From contig NZ_FMAE01000003.1 in the NCBI RefSeq assembly GCF_900094575.1, positions 682,001 to 746,000 of the forward strand: a stretch of 64,000 nt of DNA. The letters are read 5' to 3'. Below, one piece after another: positions 26,685 to 35,243 of this stretch. The notes under the pieces are model-generated. The model ran no database searches. It was not told where the DNA came from and saw only the letters and a program-made list of their open reading frames with translations. A program made the translations under genes and the position numbers. Position 1 is the first letter of the stretch. Each line of letters starts with the position of its first letter. This stretch comes from Bradyrhizobium yuanmingense. GTDB taxonomy: Bacteria; Pseudomonadota; Alphaproteobacteria; Rhizobiales; Xanthobacteraceae.

Positions 26685-27614
26685 ATGGCGGTCCCCATTC
26701 TCCTGGTGACGGGCTTCTTGGGGGCCGGCAAGACCACGGTCGTCAACCATCTGCTGGCGCATGCGGAGGGGCGGCGGATCGCTGCCGTCGTCAACGATTT
26801 CGGCGCCATCAACATCGATGCGGAGCTGATCGCGGGCGCGAGCGACGGCGTGGTCAGCCTTGCCAATGGCTGCATCTGCTGCTCGCTCGAGGGCGATCTG
26901 CTCCGCACGCTTTCGACGCTGCTGCGGCGTGATCCCAAGCCCGATTGTATCGTCATCGAGACCAGCGGCGTCGCCGATCCCGCTGACATCGTGCGCAATC
27001 TGATGGACCCGGTGATCCTGCGCGAGGCACAGCTGGAGACGGTGCTTTGCGTGTTGGACGCAGGGACACCGCTCGCTGCCCTCGACGAGGCGTTGCAGCG
27101 GTCGCAGCTGCGCGTCGCCGATATCGTGGCATTGAGCAAGCTCGATCTGGTGGGCGCGGGCGCAGGGGCGTGGATGCGTGAAGCCATCCGCGCCCAGCGC
27201 GTGCCCGCGGTGGTGGTCGATGCACACCACGGCGAGATTCCGCCTGCGCTGCTGTTTCCCGCCGGCGCCGACCGCGCTCCGGCGTCGCGCGAGGTGGGAC
27301 CGAAACGGCCGGCGGAGGAGCGCTTCGAGGCACTGAGCTGGACCTCGGATAAGCCGGTCTCGTTGCCGCGCCTGCAGCAGGCCATCAGCCGCCTTGCACC
27401 GAAGCTGGCGCGCGCCAAGGGCCTGTTCGAGACGCTCGAGCAGCCCGGCCGCACGATGGTGTTTCAGTTCGCCGCCGGCCGCGCGACCCTGGCGCCTGGC
27501 GATGCGCCGACACCGGGCGCGGCGCGGACGCGCATCGTCTTCATTGCCGAGCTTGGCATGCTCTCGAAGGCGGAGCTCGATGAAGTCATGGAGGCGTGCG
27601 TTGCCGGCGGCTGA
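26685..27614 (+). CDS. CobW-family GTPase/metal chaperone
   Basis: This is a 309-residue G3E GTPase with Walker A GFLGAGKTT, the metal-binding motif NGCICCSLEGDL, ETSGVADP and a guanine-specificity loop SKLD. The C-terminal CobW_C domain is present. The family inserts zinc or other metals into client enzymes. It is probably co-transcribed with the amidohydrolase three bases upstream, so that metalloenzyme is its likely client. Histidine-rich tails of nickel-type members are absent. Confidence 0.88.
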   Translation: MAVPILLVTGFLGAGKTTVVNHLLAHAEGRRIAAVVNDFGAINIDAELIAGASDGVVSLANGCICCSLEGDLLRTLSTLLRRDPKPDCIVIETSGVADPADIVRNLMDPVILREAQLETVLCVLDAGTPLAALDEALQRSQLRVADIVALSKLDLVGAGAGAWMREAIRAQRVPAVVVDAHHGEIPPALLFPAGADRAPASREVGPKRPAEERFEALSWTSDKPVSLPRLQQAISRLAPKLARAKGLFETLEQPGRTMVFQFAAGRATLAPGDAPTPGAARTRIVFIAELGMLSKAELDEVMEACVAGG

Positions 27615-27679
27615 GGTGAGGGGGTAGGGTCAACCGCTTCCGCCATTAGCCACCACCTCTCCTCTTCCGAGGCCGAACT

Positions 27680-28549
27680 ATGCCGCCAAATATCCCACCC
27701 GCCCCCGCTGATGCTGCCTCGCGCCGCGCTGCCAAGCCGGCCATCGTCTATCCGGCCGGGACGATGCCCGGGCCGGACATGGCCGCGCTCGAAGCAGTCC
27801 GCCGTGCCGCGGTCAAGACGCACGAGCTTATCGTGCCGCCACGCGATGCCCGTGCCTTTCGCGTGGCGCGCGGCCAATTCTTCCGCATCGTGAGCATCGA
27901 AGGCCCTCAGGTCGGTGACCTCAATCTCTGGAATGCAGACGATCTCTCCGAGCGCTTCTTCAGCGGCAAGACGCGGGCGCTCCATGGCACGCATGTCGGC
28001 ATCGGTGACCGGCTCTGGAGCAATATGCCCTATCTTCGGCCGATGGCGACCATCAGCCACGATACGCTCGGCTGGTACGGCTTCGACGCCGACGGCGCCG
28101 GCATTCACGATGTGATTGGCACGCGCTGCGATCCCTATACAAATCTCCTGCTGAACGGCACGGCCTACGATTTTTGCTGCCACTCCAACCTGTCCCGCGC
28201 CCTCGCCATCGAATTGAAGGCGGATCCGGCCGCAGTGGAGCATCATGTCCACGACGTGCTCAACGTCTTCATGTGCACCGGCTTCACCAGGGACACGCAC
28301 CAATATTTCATGAAGGCAAGTCCGGTCCGCCCCGGCGACTTCATCGAGCTCTTCGCGGAGATCGACCTGCTCGGCGCGCTGTCGGCCTGTCCGGGTGGAG
28401 ACTGCAGCGCAACCCATTCCAGCGATGCCGCGGCATGCCATCCGCTCAGGATCGAAATCTTCGAGCCGGATCGAACGGCCCTGAAAGGCTGGACCTGGCC
28501 TACCCCGAGCGCGTATCACCGTCACCACGGTGCGCATGCGGGAAGCTGA
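27680..28549 (+). CDS. DUF1989 urea-carboxylase-associated-type protein
   Basis: This 289-residue protein belongs to the family found beside urea carboxylase and other nitrogen-release genes. Characteristic stretches are FRIVSIEGPQVGDLNLWNA, RDTHQYFMKASPVRPGDFIELFAEIDLL and GGDCSA, with conserved Cys and His that suggest metal binding. It follows the deacylase and CobW genes by 65 bases and may form one unit with them. Here no urea carboxylase gene is nearby, so a role in amide or amino-acid nitrogen use is inference. Confidence 0.8.
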   Translation: MPPNIPPAPADAASRRAAKPAIVYPAGTMPGPDMAALEAVRRAAVKTHELIVPPRDARAFRVARGQFFRIVSIEGPQVGDLNLWNADDLSERFFSGKTRALHGTHVGIGDRLWSNMPYLRPMATISHDTLGWYGFDADGAGIHDVIGTRCDPYTNLLLNGTAYDFCCHSNLSRALAIELKADPAAVEHHVHDVLNVFMCTGFTRDTHQYFMKASPVRPGDFIELFAEIDLLGALSACPGGDCSATHSSDAAACHPLRIEIFEPDRTALKGWTWPTPSAYHRHHGAHAGS

Positions 28550-28586
28550 ATCTCAGTCCTCGACCGGCAATCCGTCGCCGTGCACT

Positions 28587-28964
28587 TCACGCGAACTGCG
28601 CGATGCCGTGACCGACGGACCAGTTCTCCTTGGGCGCGTCGAGCACGTTGACGAACACGTCCTCGGGCCTGATCCCCGGGTTCTCGCCGAGCAGGTCGGC
28701 GATCCGGCGATACAGCGCTTTCTTCTGCTCGGCCGTGCGCGAGGCGAACACGGTGATCTGGATCAGCAGGGCGTCTTCGCTGCGCTCGACGCCGTAAGCA
28801 TTGCCGCAGCGGAAGTTGGCCGGCTCATGCTCGGTGATGGCCATGAACGCATCGCCTTCGGGCACGTTCAGGACCTCGCGCATCGCGCGGTAAAGTCCGT
28901 CCAGAATCGCCTGCCGGTAGCTTTGCGGCTTACCGGCGCGCATCGAAATGTGGAGGAGAGGCAT
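28587..28964 (-). CDS. Tautomerase family protein
   Basis: This is a 125-residue protein starting MPLLHISMRAGK, which leaves Pro as the new N-terminal catalytic residue after Met removal, as in 4-oxalocrotonate tautomerase relatives. The length matches the single-chain 120-130 residue group. The start at 28964 is the only one that exposes proline. It is divergent from the TetR gene at 29123, with two palindromes between them, so it is probably the regulated target. The substrate is unknown. Confidence 0.85.
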   Translation of the reverse strand: MPLLHISMRAGKPQSYRQAILDGLYRAMREVLNVPEGDAFMAITEHEPANFRCGNAYGVERSEDALLIQITVFASRTAEQKKALYRRIADLLGENPGIRPEDVFVNVLDAPKENWSVGHGIAQFA

Positions 28965-29063
28965 CACGCGGCCCTTTGCATGCGGCCCCGGCCGACACGG
29001 CGATGTGAACGCCGCCGGCTCGGCCAATTGAGAAAAACGGACTATTAATCTCGATCAGTTTTT

Positions 29064-29103
29064 GACACGATGTCGAGAAAGCATGTTCTTGACGGCATGT
29101 CAA
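29064..29103. promoter_or_regulatory. Pair of palindromes between tautomerase and TetR genes
   Basis: GACACGATGTC (29064-29074) and TTGACGGCATGTCAA (29089-29103) are two palindromes whose centres lie 27 bases apart. Both share a TTGAC...GTC half-site pattern. They lie in the divergent intergenic region just upstream of the TTG start of the TetR gene. This is a typical place for the operator of a TetR regulator. Confidence 0.55.
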
Positions 29104-29122
29104 ATACTTTGCGGAGCCAAGC

Positions 29123-29722
29123 TTGAGACCGCGCGAGTTCGATCATGACGAGGTTCTGCGCATCGCGTTCGACCAGTTCTGGCGCAAGGGCGTGCGCGGC
29201 ACCTCGCTGTCCGACATTGCGCGCGATGCGGCGGTCCAGCGCGGAAGTCTCTACAACGCCTTCGGCAGCAAGGAGGCGCTATTCCTGCAGGCCTATGAAC
29301 GCTACGCGGGGGATTATCTCGCCAAGCTGCAAAAGGCGCTCGGGGCAGGTTCCTTGCGCAAGCGCCTCACCGCCTTCTTCGATCTAACCATCACCAATTT
29401 CCGCTCGGGCACGCCGCCGCGCGGCTGTCCGACGACGCGCGGGCTGATGGAGCTCGGCGGCGCCGAAGGCGAGGGGCTCGACGACAACGCGCGCCAGGCT
29501 TTTGCGAACCTGATCTCGCGCATCACCGCACTGCTTCAGGACACGTTGGCCGCTGGCGCGGCGCGGGGCGAGTTCGACGGCAATCCCGCGGCTGCGGCGC
29601 TGCACATCGTCACCGTGACGCGCGGCCTCGCCGTGCTCGAGCGTGCCTTCGGGGACGAGCCCCAATTGCGCAAGATCGCCGCGCACACGATCGATCTCGT
29701 GCTCGGCAGGAATGGCGGATAG
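29123..29722 (+). CDS. TetR/AcrR family regulator
   Basis: This 199-residue protein has an N-terminal TetR helix-turn-helix (FDHDEVLRIAFDQFWRKG, TSLSDIARDAAVQRGSLYNAFGSKEALF) and a helical ligand-binding C-terminus with PRGCPTTRGLMELG. It uses a TTG start. It probably represses the divergent tautomerase gene and itself through the palindromes immediately upstream. The ligand is unknown. Confidence 0.88.
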   Translation: MRPREFDHDEVLRIAFDQFWRKGVRGTSLSDIARDAAVQRGSLYNAFGSKEALFLQAYERYAGDYLAKLQKALGAGSLRKRLTAFFDLTITNFRSGTPPRGCPTTRGLMELGGAEGEGLDDNARQAFANLISRITALLQDTLAAGAARGEFDGNPAAAALHIVTVTRGLAVLERAFGDEPQLRKIAAHTIDLVLGRNGG

Positions 29723-29725
29723 TTG

Positions 29726-30214
29726 TCAGCACAGCGCGAGCGCGTTGACCGCGCGTGTCGCAGCATCCTCCTTGCCGGAGCCAACGACCTGGCCAACGGT
29801 GGATTCGAGCTCGCCCGGCTGCTTGCGGCGCGCGACCGCCAGCAGTCGCATCAATTCCGCCTCGTCCTTGGAAAGCCGCCTGCAGGACGGCGGCATGAAG
29901 CACAGCTCGCAGGACCGCTCCTTGCGCAGAATCCTGACGAGCGCGGCCGCGCGCGCGACCAGCAGCGGGCTGTCGGCAATGCCGGGCGCTTCCTCGGCAA
30001 AGCGATAGGCCGCTTCCCAGCAATCCGATGCGCCGGTCGCATAGGCCGCTCCGATGAAGCGGAGCAGCGCCAGCGCGAGGCGGGAAAAATCATCATAGCT
30101 GTCGATGTCCGGCCGGGTCGCAAGCGCGGCCTGGAGTGGACAGAGCAGCGGCTCACCAGCGTCCGACGTCGGCGCAGAATCGCAACTGGCCCGCATCGTG
30201 AACGATCTCGTCAA
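29726..30214 (-). CDS. Hypothetical protein, second gene of a coupled pair
   Basis: This is a 162-residue helical protein with no domain I recognise. It contains a Cys cluster (SCELCFMPPSC) followed by a charged segment (RRLSKDEAELMRLLAVARRK). Its start overlaps the stop of the gene upstream (30211-30711) by four bases, so the two are translationally coupled and probably work together. It converges on the TetR gene. I assign no function. Confidence 0.55.
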   Translation of the reverse strand: MTRSFTMRASCDSAPTSDAGEPLLCPLQAALATRPDIDSYDDFSRLALALLRFIGAAYATGASDCWEAAYRFAEEAPGIADSPLLVARAAALVRILRKERSCELCFMPPSCRRLSKDEAELMRLLAVARRKQPGELESTVGQVVGSGKEDAATRAVNALALC

Positions 30215-30711
30215 TGCAACGTCGCGCTGCCCACGAACCAGCTCTTCATCGCCAACATCCCGTCATGCTCGATAGGCTGCACGTGCCGGTCGGGCAGGAC
30301 GAGGCCGACCATGCGGAAGATCGTCGCAAGCCCCAGGACCGGCGCGAGCGCCCAATCGGCGCCGATCGGCGGCAACCAACGCTCGAACTGCTCGCGCGCG
30401 ACATCGACGCGGTCCTGCTGGGCCGCGGCAATCGCGCGCAAGATTCCGCGCTCGCTGTCGGACATGCGCGGACAGGTGGGGCAGTGCACTTCGATCGCGG
30501 TATGCGCGGTGCAGGCAAAGATCTCGATGATGGAATCCAGCGACAGCACGGCATCGCCGACACGAAAATGATCGTACACCTGCTGGATATCGGCCGCCGT
30601 CGGGACGGCGCTTCCGCTACGCGCCTTCGCCCGAAATCCCCAGATGAAGAGACGCTCCGCTGCGCTCAGCGCAGGAAGGTCGACGGGCCTGGTGTATGTC
30701 GATCGATGCAT
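30211..30711 (-). CDS. Hypothetical protein, first gene of a coupled pair
   Basis: This is a 166-residue protein of unknown function. It has a Cys/His-rich stretch (FACTAHTAIEVHCPTCP), which is a possible metal or redox site, followed by a helix DSERGILRAIAAAQQDRVD. It is the first gene of a two-gene unit with 29726-30214. No signal peptide or membrane segment is seen. The shared cysteine clusters in both partners hint at a redox- or metal-linked role, which is inference. Confidence 0.55.
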   Translation of the reverse strand: MHRSTYTRPVDLPALSAAERLFIWGFRAKARSGSAVPTAADIQQVYDHFRVGDAVLSLDSIIEIFACTAHTAIEVHCPTCPRMSDSERGILRAIAAAQQDRVDVAREQFERWLPPIGADWALAPVLGLATIFRMVGLVLPDRHVQPIEHDGMLAMKSWFVGSATLH

Positions 30712-30999
30712 TGTGCTTCTGGCCTCCGGCTGCGCTCACGCCAGTGCTGGCGCGGATGATCTGCGCCGATCGTTCTGCCAGAGAGCTCTCCAAGTCAACG
30801 CGCGGAGAGGCGATGTCGAGGTGTTCTAGATTGGAAGAATTCGTATCTCGGGTGAGGTCGGTCTTGCTTGTCTCGTGGCCATACGAGCGTGCCGGTAACC
30901 CGCAAAATTTCGGAGTGTCGGGAACCCGAATGCTTAAAGCTTTGCTAAGAGACGCGGGATAATCTGGCATATCAGCCCTTCCAATTCCTGTGAGCACCG

Positions 31000-32682
31000 A
31001 TGATTTTCTCCCGCATCAGTTTCAAGCTGGTCCTGATTGTCGGCATCAGCCTCCTCGGCATGATCGCGTTGGCGCCGGTCGCCCTCTCGACCCTGCGCAC
31101 GCAGATGGTCGCCGACCGTCAGGCCAAGACGCAGCAGATGGTCGATGTTGGCTACGGCATCCTGGCGCACTACCAGAAGCTCGAGAGCGAAGGAAAGCTC
31201 TCGCGCGAGCAGGCGCAGGCCGGCGCGATGGCCGAGATCAAGAGTCTGCGCTACGACAAGGTCGAGTATTTCTGGATCAACGACATGACCCCCAAGATGG
31301 TCATGCATCCGATCAGGCCCGAGCTTGACGGCAAGGATCTCTCCGGGATGAAGGATCCCGCCGGAAATGCGCTGTTCATGGGCTTCGTTGATGTCATCAA
31401 CAAGCAGGGTGCGGGCTTCTACGGCTACCTCTGGCCGAAGCCCGGCTTCGACCAGCCGGTCGGGAAAATCTCCTATGTGAAGGGCTTTGCGCCCTGGGGC
31501 TGGATCATCGGCACCGGCATCTATCTGGACGACGTCGATGCCGCCTTCCGCCAGAACGCGATGACCTTCGCCTATATTTGTCTCGCTGTGCTGGTCGTGG
31601 TGCTCGGCGCCTCCTTCCTGATCGGCCGCAGCGTCACCCGGCCGCTGGCCCGGATCACCGCGCTGACCGAGCGCCTTGCCGCCGGCGACAGCGCCTTCGA
31701 CGTGCCCTACACCGACCGCCGCGACGAGGTCGGCGGCCTCGCCAAGGCGCTCGCCGTGTTCAAGGACAATGCATCGGCGGTGAGCCGGATGCATGCCGAG
31801 CAGCAGGAGCTGAAGCAGAAGGCCGACGAGGAGAAGCGCAAGACCATGACCGATCTCGCCGGCAAGTTCGAGGCGAGCGTCCAGGCCGTCGTTCGAGACG
31901 TCTTCGACGAGGCCCGCGCGATGCAGCAGGCCGCGCAGGGCATGTCGGAAACCGCCAACAAGGCGAGCGACCGTGCGAGCTTCGTCGCCACCGCGTGCCA
32001 GCAGGCCTCGAGCAACGTGCAGACGGTGGCCTCGGCCGCGGGCGAATTGTCGGCCTCGATCGCCGAGATCAGCCAGCGCGTCGCGCAGGCCGCGACAGTG
32101 GCCGACAAGGCCGCCGCCGACGGCCAGCGCACCAACGACACCGTGCAGGGCCTTGCCGCCGCCGCGCACAAGATCGGCGAGGTCATCGACCTCATCAACC
32201 AGATCGCCTCGCAGACCAATCTGCTCGCGCTCAACGCCACCATCGAGGCGGCGCGCGCGGGCGAGGCCGGCAAGGGCTTTGCGGTGGTCGCGAGCGAAGT
32301 GAAGTCGCTGGCGAGCCAGACCGCGAAGGCGACCGACGAGATCGGCGCGCAGATCACCGCGATCCAGGCCGAGACCAATCAGGTCGTCGGCAACATCGAG
32401 AGCATCCGCGCCACCATCATGGAGGTCAACGAGATCTCCTCGTCGATCGCCGCCGCGGTCGAGGAGCAGGGCGCCGCGACGAAGGCGATCGCGCACAGCG
32501 TGCAGGAGGCGGCCTCCGGCACCGATCAGGTCTCGCACAACATCTCCGGTGTCACCGATGCGACCGCCGAGACCGGACAGGCCGCCGGCCTCGTGCTGCA
32601 ATCGAGCGGCCGGCTGACGCACAAGCTGCAATCGCTGCAGGACGAGGTCAGCGCCTTCGTTGCGGGCGTGCGGGCGGCCTAG
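31000..32682 (+). CDS. Methyl-accepting chemotaxis protein (sCache_2)
   Basis: This is a 560-residue receptor. A membrane segment at about 8-30 is followed by a periplasmic sCache_2 domain ([50 protein letters not shown]). The second membrane segment ([18 protein letters not shown]) leads to HAMP and a long coiled-coil signalling tip with [20 protein letters not shown]. sCache_2 domains often bind small organic acids. There is no obvious C-terminal pentapeptide tether. The racemase gene follows after 12 bases. Confidence 0.92.
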   Translation: MIFSRISFKLVLIVGISLLGMIALAPVALSTLRTQMVADRQAKTQQMVDVGYGILAHYQKLESEGKLSREQAQAGAMAEIKSLRYDKVEYFWINDMTPKMVMHPIRPELDGKDLSGMKDPAGNALFMGFVDVINKQGAGFYGYLWPKPGFDQPVGKISYVKGFAPWGWIIGTGIYLDDVDAAFRQNAMTFAYICLAVLVVVLGASFLIGRSVTRPLARITALTERLAAGDSAFDVPYTDRRDEVGGLAKALAVFKDNASAVSRMHAEQQELKQKADEEKRKTMTDLAGKFEASVQAVVRDVFDEARAMQQAAQGMSETANKASDRASFVATACQQASSNVQTVASAAGELSASIAEISQRVAQAATVADKAAADGQRTNDTVQGLAAAAHKIGEVIDLINQIASQTNLLALNATIEAARAGEAGKGFAVVASEVKSLASQTAKATDEIGAQITAIQAETNQVVGNIESIRATIMEVNEISSSIAAAVEEQGAATKAIAHSVQEAASGTDQVSHNISGVTDATAETGQAAGLVLQSSGRLTHKLQSLQDEVSAFVAGVRAA

Positions 32683-32694
32683 TATAGCGGGAGG

Positions 32695-33366
32695 ATGGGC
32701 CAAAACTCCGATCGACGCGCGCGCATCCTCCTGATCAATCCGAACAGCAATGAGGCGACCACCACGATGATGGTGGCGATTGCCAGGTCTGCTGCCGCCG
32801 ACGGTTTCGATATCGTCGGCGCCACGGCAACGCGTGCGCCCACGATGATCGTCTCGGCGGACGCGCTGGAGGTGGCTGCGCTGGAGGCCGAGGAGATCGC
32901 GCGTCTCCGTGGCGGCGAGTGCGACGGCGTCATCGTGTCGGCATTCGGTGATCCCGGTCTCACCGGGATCAAGGCGACGATGAAGCTGCCCGCCGTCGGC
33001 ATCGGCGAGTCCGCGATGCTGGAAGCCGCCGGGAACGGTCGCCGGTTCGGCGTGGCGACCACGACGCCGTTGCTGAAAGCGAATATCGATGCATTGCCTG
33101 ATACGCTGGGCTTGCGCGCGAGCTACACCGGCACGCGCTTCGCCGATGGTGATCCGCAAGAACTGATGCGCGATCCGGTGCAGCTGCGCGCAGCGCTCGC
33201 CGGCGCGGTTGAGGCCTGCATTGTGCGAGACAGAGCGGAAGCAGTCATCATCGGCGGTGGGCCGCTGGGTGAAGCGGCGCGCGAGCTTCAGCCGATGTTC
33301 GCGGCGCCAATCATCGCACCGATCCCATCTGCCGTGCGACGGATCATTCGTCTCGTCGCGGCGTAG
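32695..33366 (+). CDS. Asp/Glu/hydantoin racemase family protein
   Basis: This 223-residue protein starts with ILLINPNSNEATTTMM and has VIVSAFGDPGL and IIGGGPLG, the family motifs. Canonical members use two catalytic cysteines. Here the first position reads AFGDPG and the second GGGPLG, so both may be non-Cys, as in the arylmalonate/allantoin-racemase fringe. Activity is therefore uncertain. It is 12 bases downstream of the chemoreceptor gene and may be co-transcribed. Confidence 0.75.
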   Translation: MGQNSDRRARILLINPNSNEATTTMMVAIARSAAADGFDIVGATATRAPTMIVSADALEVAALEAEEIARLRGGECDGVIVSAFGDPGLTGIKATMKLPAVGIGESAMLEAAGNGRRFGVATTTPLLKANIDALPDTLGLRASYTGTRFADGDPQELMRDPVQLRAALAGAVEACIVRDRAEAVIIGGGPLGEAARELQPMFAAPIIAPIPSAVRRIIRLVAA

Positions 33367-33370
33367 CCCC

Positions 33371-33419
33371 CTGTTTTTCCGCGCCGCGGCATCGGCCGTG
33401 CTGCGGAAAACTGTTTTCC
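33371..33419. promoter_or_regulatory. Nested palindromes upstream of acyl-CoA synthetase
   Basis: TTTTTCCGC near 33374-33382 pairs with GCGGAAAA at 33403-33410. Within the loop, CCGCGGCA pairs imperfectly with TGCTGCGG. The right arm is also part of GGAAAACTGTTTTCC (33405-33419), with 7-base arms. These could form alternative hairpins ending the racemase transcript, or an operator for the downstream operon. Confidence 0.4.
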
Positions 33420-33513
33420 TTGACATCAACTCTGCGGTGCTCGACGTGTAACGAGGTCGAGCGATGCTGCCTTGCGTCCCTCGCGAAAGGAAAAGCAACA
33501 CGGGAAGGACGTC

Positions 33514-35235
33514 ATGAACACGGGCCTTGACGAGAATGACTACCTCGCCACCTTGCGCGGCCTGTGGGACAAAGCCTGGCCGACCGGCCTGCCGCGCTCG
33601 CCGAACTATCTGCATGGCGAAGTTCCCCTGACGGAATATCTGCGCGCCTGGGCGAAGCGGAGTCCGGAGCGGCCCGCGGTGATCTTCTACGGGCATGTGA
33701 CCACCTATGCCGATCTCGATCAGAAGAGCGATCGCTTTGCGGCGCTGTTGCAGGCAAAGGGCGTGCGCAAGGACGATCGCGTCGCTGTCTTCCTGCCGAA
33801 CTGCCCGCAATTCCACGTCGTGTTCTTCGGTATCCTGAAGCTCGGCGCGATCCACGTCCCCATCAGCCCGCTGTCGCGCGCATTCGAATTGTCCTACCAG
33901 CTCAACGACACCCAGGCCGAGGTGATCGTCGCGCTCGACCAGCTCATGCCTATCGTTGATCAGGTCCGCGGCGAGGTGCAACTGCGCGAGATCATCGTCA
34001 CCAGCTTCGCCGACGTCGTGCCGGCGTCGCCTGCCTTTCCGGCACCGGACTCGATCCGCACGCCGCGCGTTGCGGTCTCCGGCGCAACTGATCTCCTGCC
34101 GGCGCTCGCGGCACTGCCCGCACCGACCTCGCTGCCGCCGCCTCACCTCGATGATGTCGCCGCGCTCAATTACACCGGCGGCACCACCGGCATGCCCAAG
34201 GGTTGCGTCCATACCCATCGCGATATGGTCTACACGGCCGCCGCCAATTACGGCATCTCGTTTCCCTCGGATGAGAGCAGCGTGTTCCTGTCGTTCTTTC
34301 CGGAGTTCTGGATTGCGGGCGAGAATTCCGGTTTGATTTTCCCGCTGTTCTCGGGCGGCACGCTGGTTCTGCTCGCGCGCTGGGACGCTGTCGGCGCGAT
34401 GGCGGCGATCGACAAGTACAAGGTCACGATGACGGCGATGCCGGTCGACAGCGCGGTCGAGATGATGGACCATCCGCGCTGGAGCGAGTTCGACCTGTCG
34501 TCGCTGCAACAGGTGCGCGTGGTCTCCTTCGTCAAGAAGCTCAACGCCGGCTATCGCAGGCGCTGGAAGGACCTCACCGGCACGATCCTGATGGAGGCGG
34601 CCTGGGGCATGACCGAGACCCACACCTCCAATACTTTCACCGCTGGCTTTCAGGACGGGGATTTCGACCTCAACAGCCAGCCGATCTTCGTCGGCCTGCC
34701 GGTCCCCGGCGCCGAGTTCAAGATCACCGATTTCGAGACCGGTGCGCTGCTGCCGCTGGGAGCCGAAGGCGAGATCCGCGTGCGTACGCCGTCGCTGCTC
34801 AAGAGCTACTGGAACAAGCCCGAGGCGACGGCGGAATCGCTCGTCGACGGCTGGTTGCGCACCGGCGATATCGGCACCATCGACAAGGACGGCTTTCTGC
34901 ACTTCCTCGGCCGGCGCAAGGAGATGCTGAAGGTCAAGGGCATGAGCGTGTTTCCGCCGGAGATCGAGGCGTTGCTGGGGCAGCATCCGAAGGTGCTGGG
35001 CTCGGGCGTGGTCGGCCGTGATGATCCGGACAAGGGCCAGGTGCCGGTTGCTTACATCCAGCTCAAGCCGGAAGCGATCGGTACGGTCTCAGAACAGGAA
35101 CTGCGCGCCTGGTGCGCCGAGCGCATGGCCGTCTACAAGGTTCCGGAAGTCCGCATTATCGATGCGCTGCCGTTGACGGCAACGGGCAAGGTCAGGAAGC
35201 AGGACCTCATTCCAAATCCTCCTGCCGTCCAGTGA
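33514..35235 (+). CDS. AMP-forming acyl-CoA synthetase/ligase
   Basis: This 573-residue protein belongs to the ANL superfamily. The P-loop-like motif is NYTGGTTGMPKGCVHTH; further motifs are AAWGMTETH, GWLRTGDIG and the C-terminal catalytic lysine region LTATGKVRKQDL. It activates a carboxylic acid to its acyl-CoA through an acyl-adenylate. The ATG at 33514 follows GGAAGGACG. It ends eight bases before the single-chain carboxylase, so the two likely act in sequence: activation, then carboxylation of the acyl-CoA. The acid is not predictable from sequence. Confidence 0.88.
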   Translation: MNTGLDENDYLATLRGLWDKAWPTGLPRSPNYLHGEVPLTEYLRAWAKRSPERPAVIFYGHVTTYADLDQKSDRFAALLQAKGVRKDDRVAVFLPNCPQFHVVFFGILKLGAIHVPISPLSRAFELSYQLNDTQAEVIVALDQLMPIVDQVRGEVQLREIIVTSFADVVPASPAFPAPDSIRTPRVAVSGATDLLPALAALPAPTSLPPPHLDDVAALNYTGGTTGMPKGCVHTHRDMVYTAAANYGISFPSDESSVFLSFFPEFWIAGENSGLIFPLFSGGTLVLLARWDAVGAMAAIDKYKVTMTAMPVDSAVEMMDHPRWSEFDLSSLQQVRVVSFVKKLNAGYRRRWKDLTGTILMEAAWGMTETHTSNTFTAGFQDGDFDLNSQPIFVGLPVPGAEFKITDFETGALLPLGAEGEIRVRTPSLLKSYWNKPEATAESLVDGWLRTGDIGTIDKDGFLHFLGRRKEMLKVKGMSVFPPEIEALLGQHPKVLGSGVVGRDDPDKGQVPVAYIQLKPEAIGTVSEQELRAWCAERMAVYKVPEVRIIDALPLTATGKVRKQDLIPNPPAVQ

Positions 35236-35243
35236 GAGAGACG

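Noticed and set aside
30934-34986. Very long leftward open frame (about 1350 codons)
   Set aside because: It lies opposite the chemoreceptor, racemase and acyl-CoA synthetase genes, has His/Arg/Asp-rich composition typical of antisense GC-rich codons, and shows no domain.
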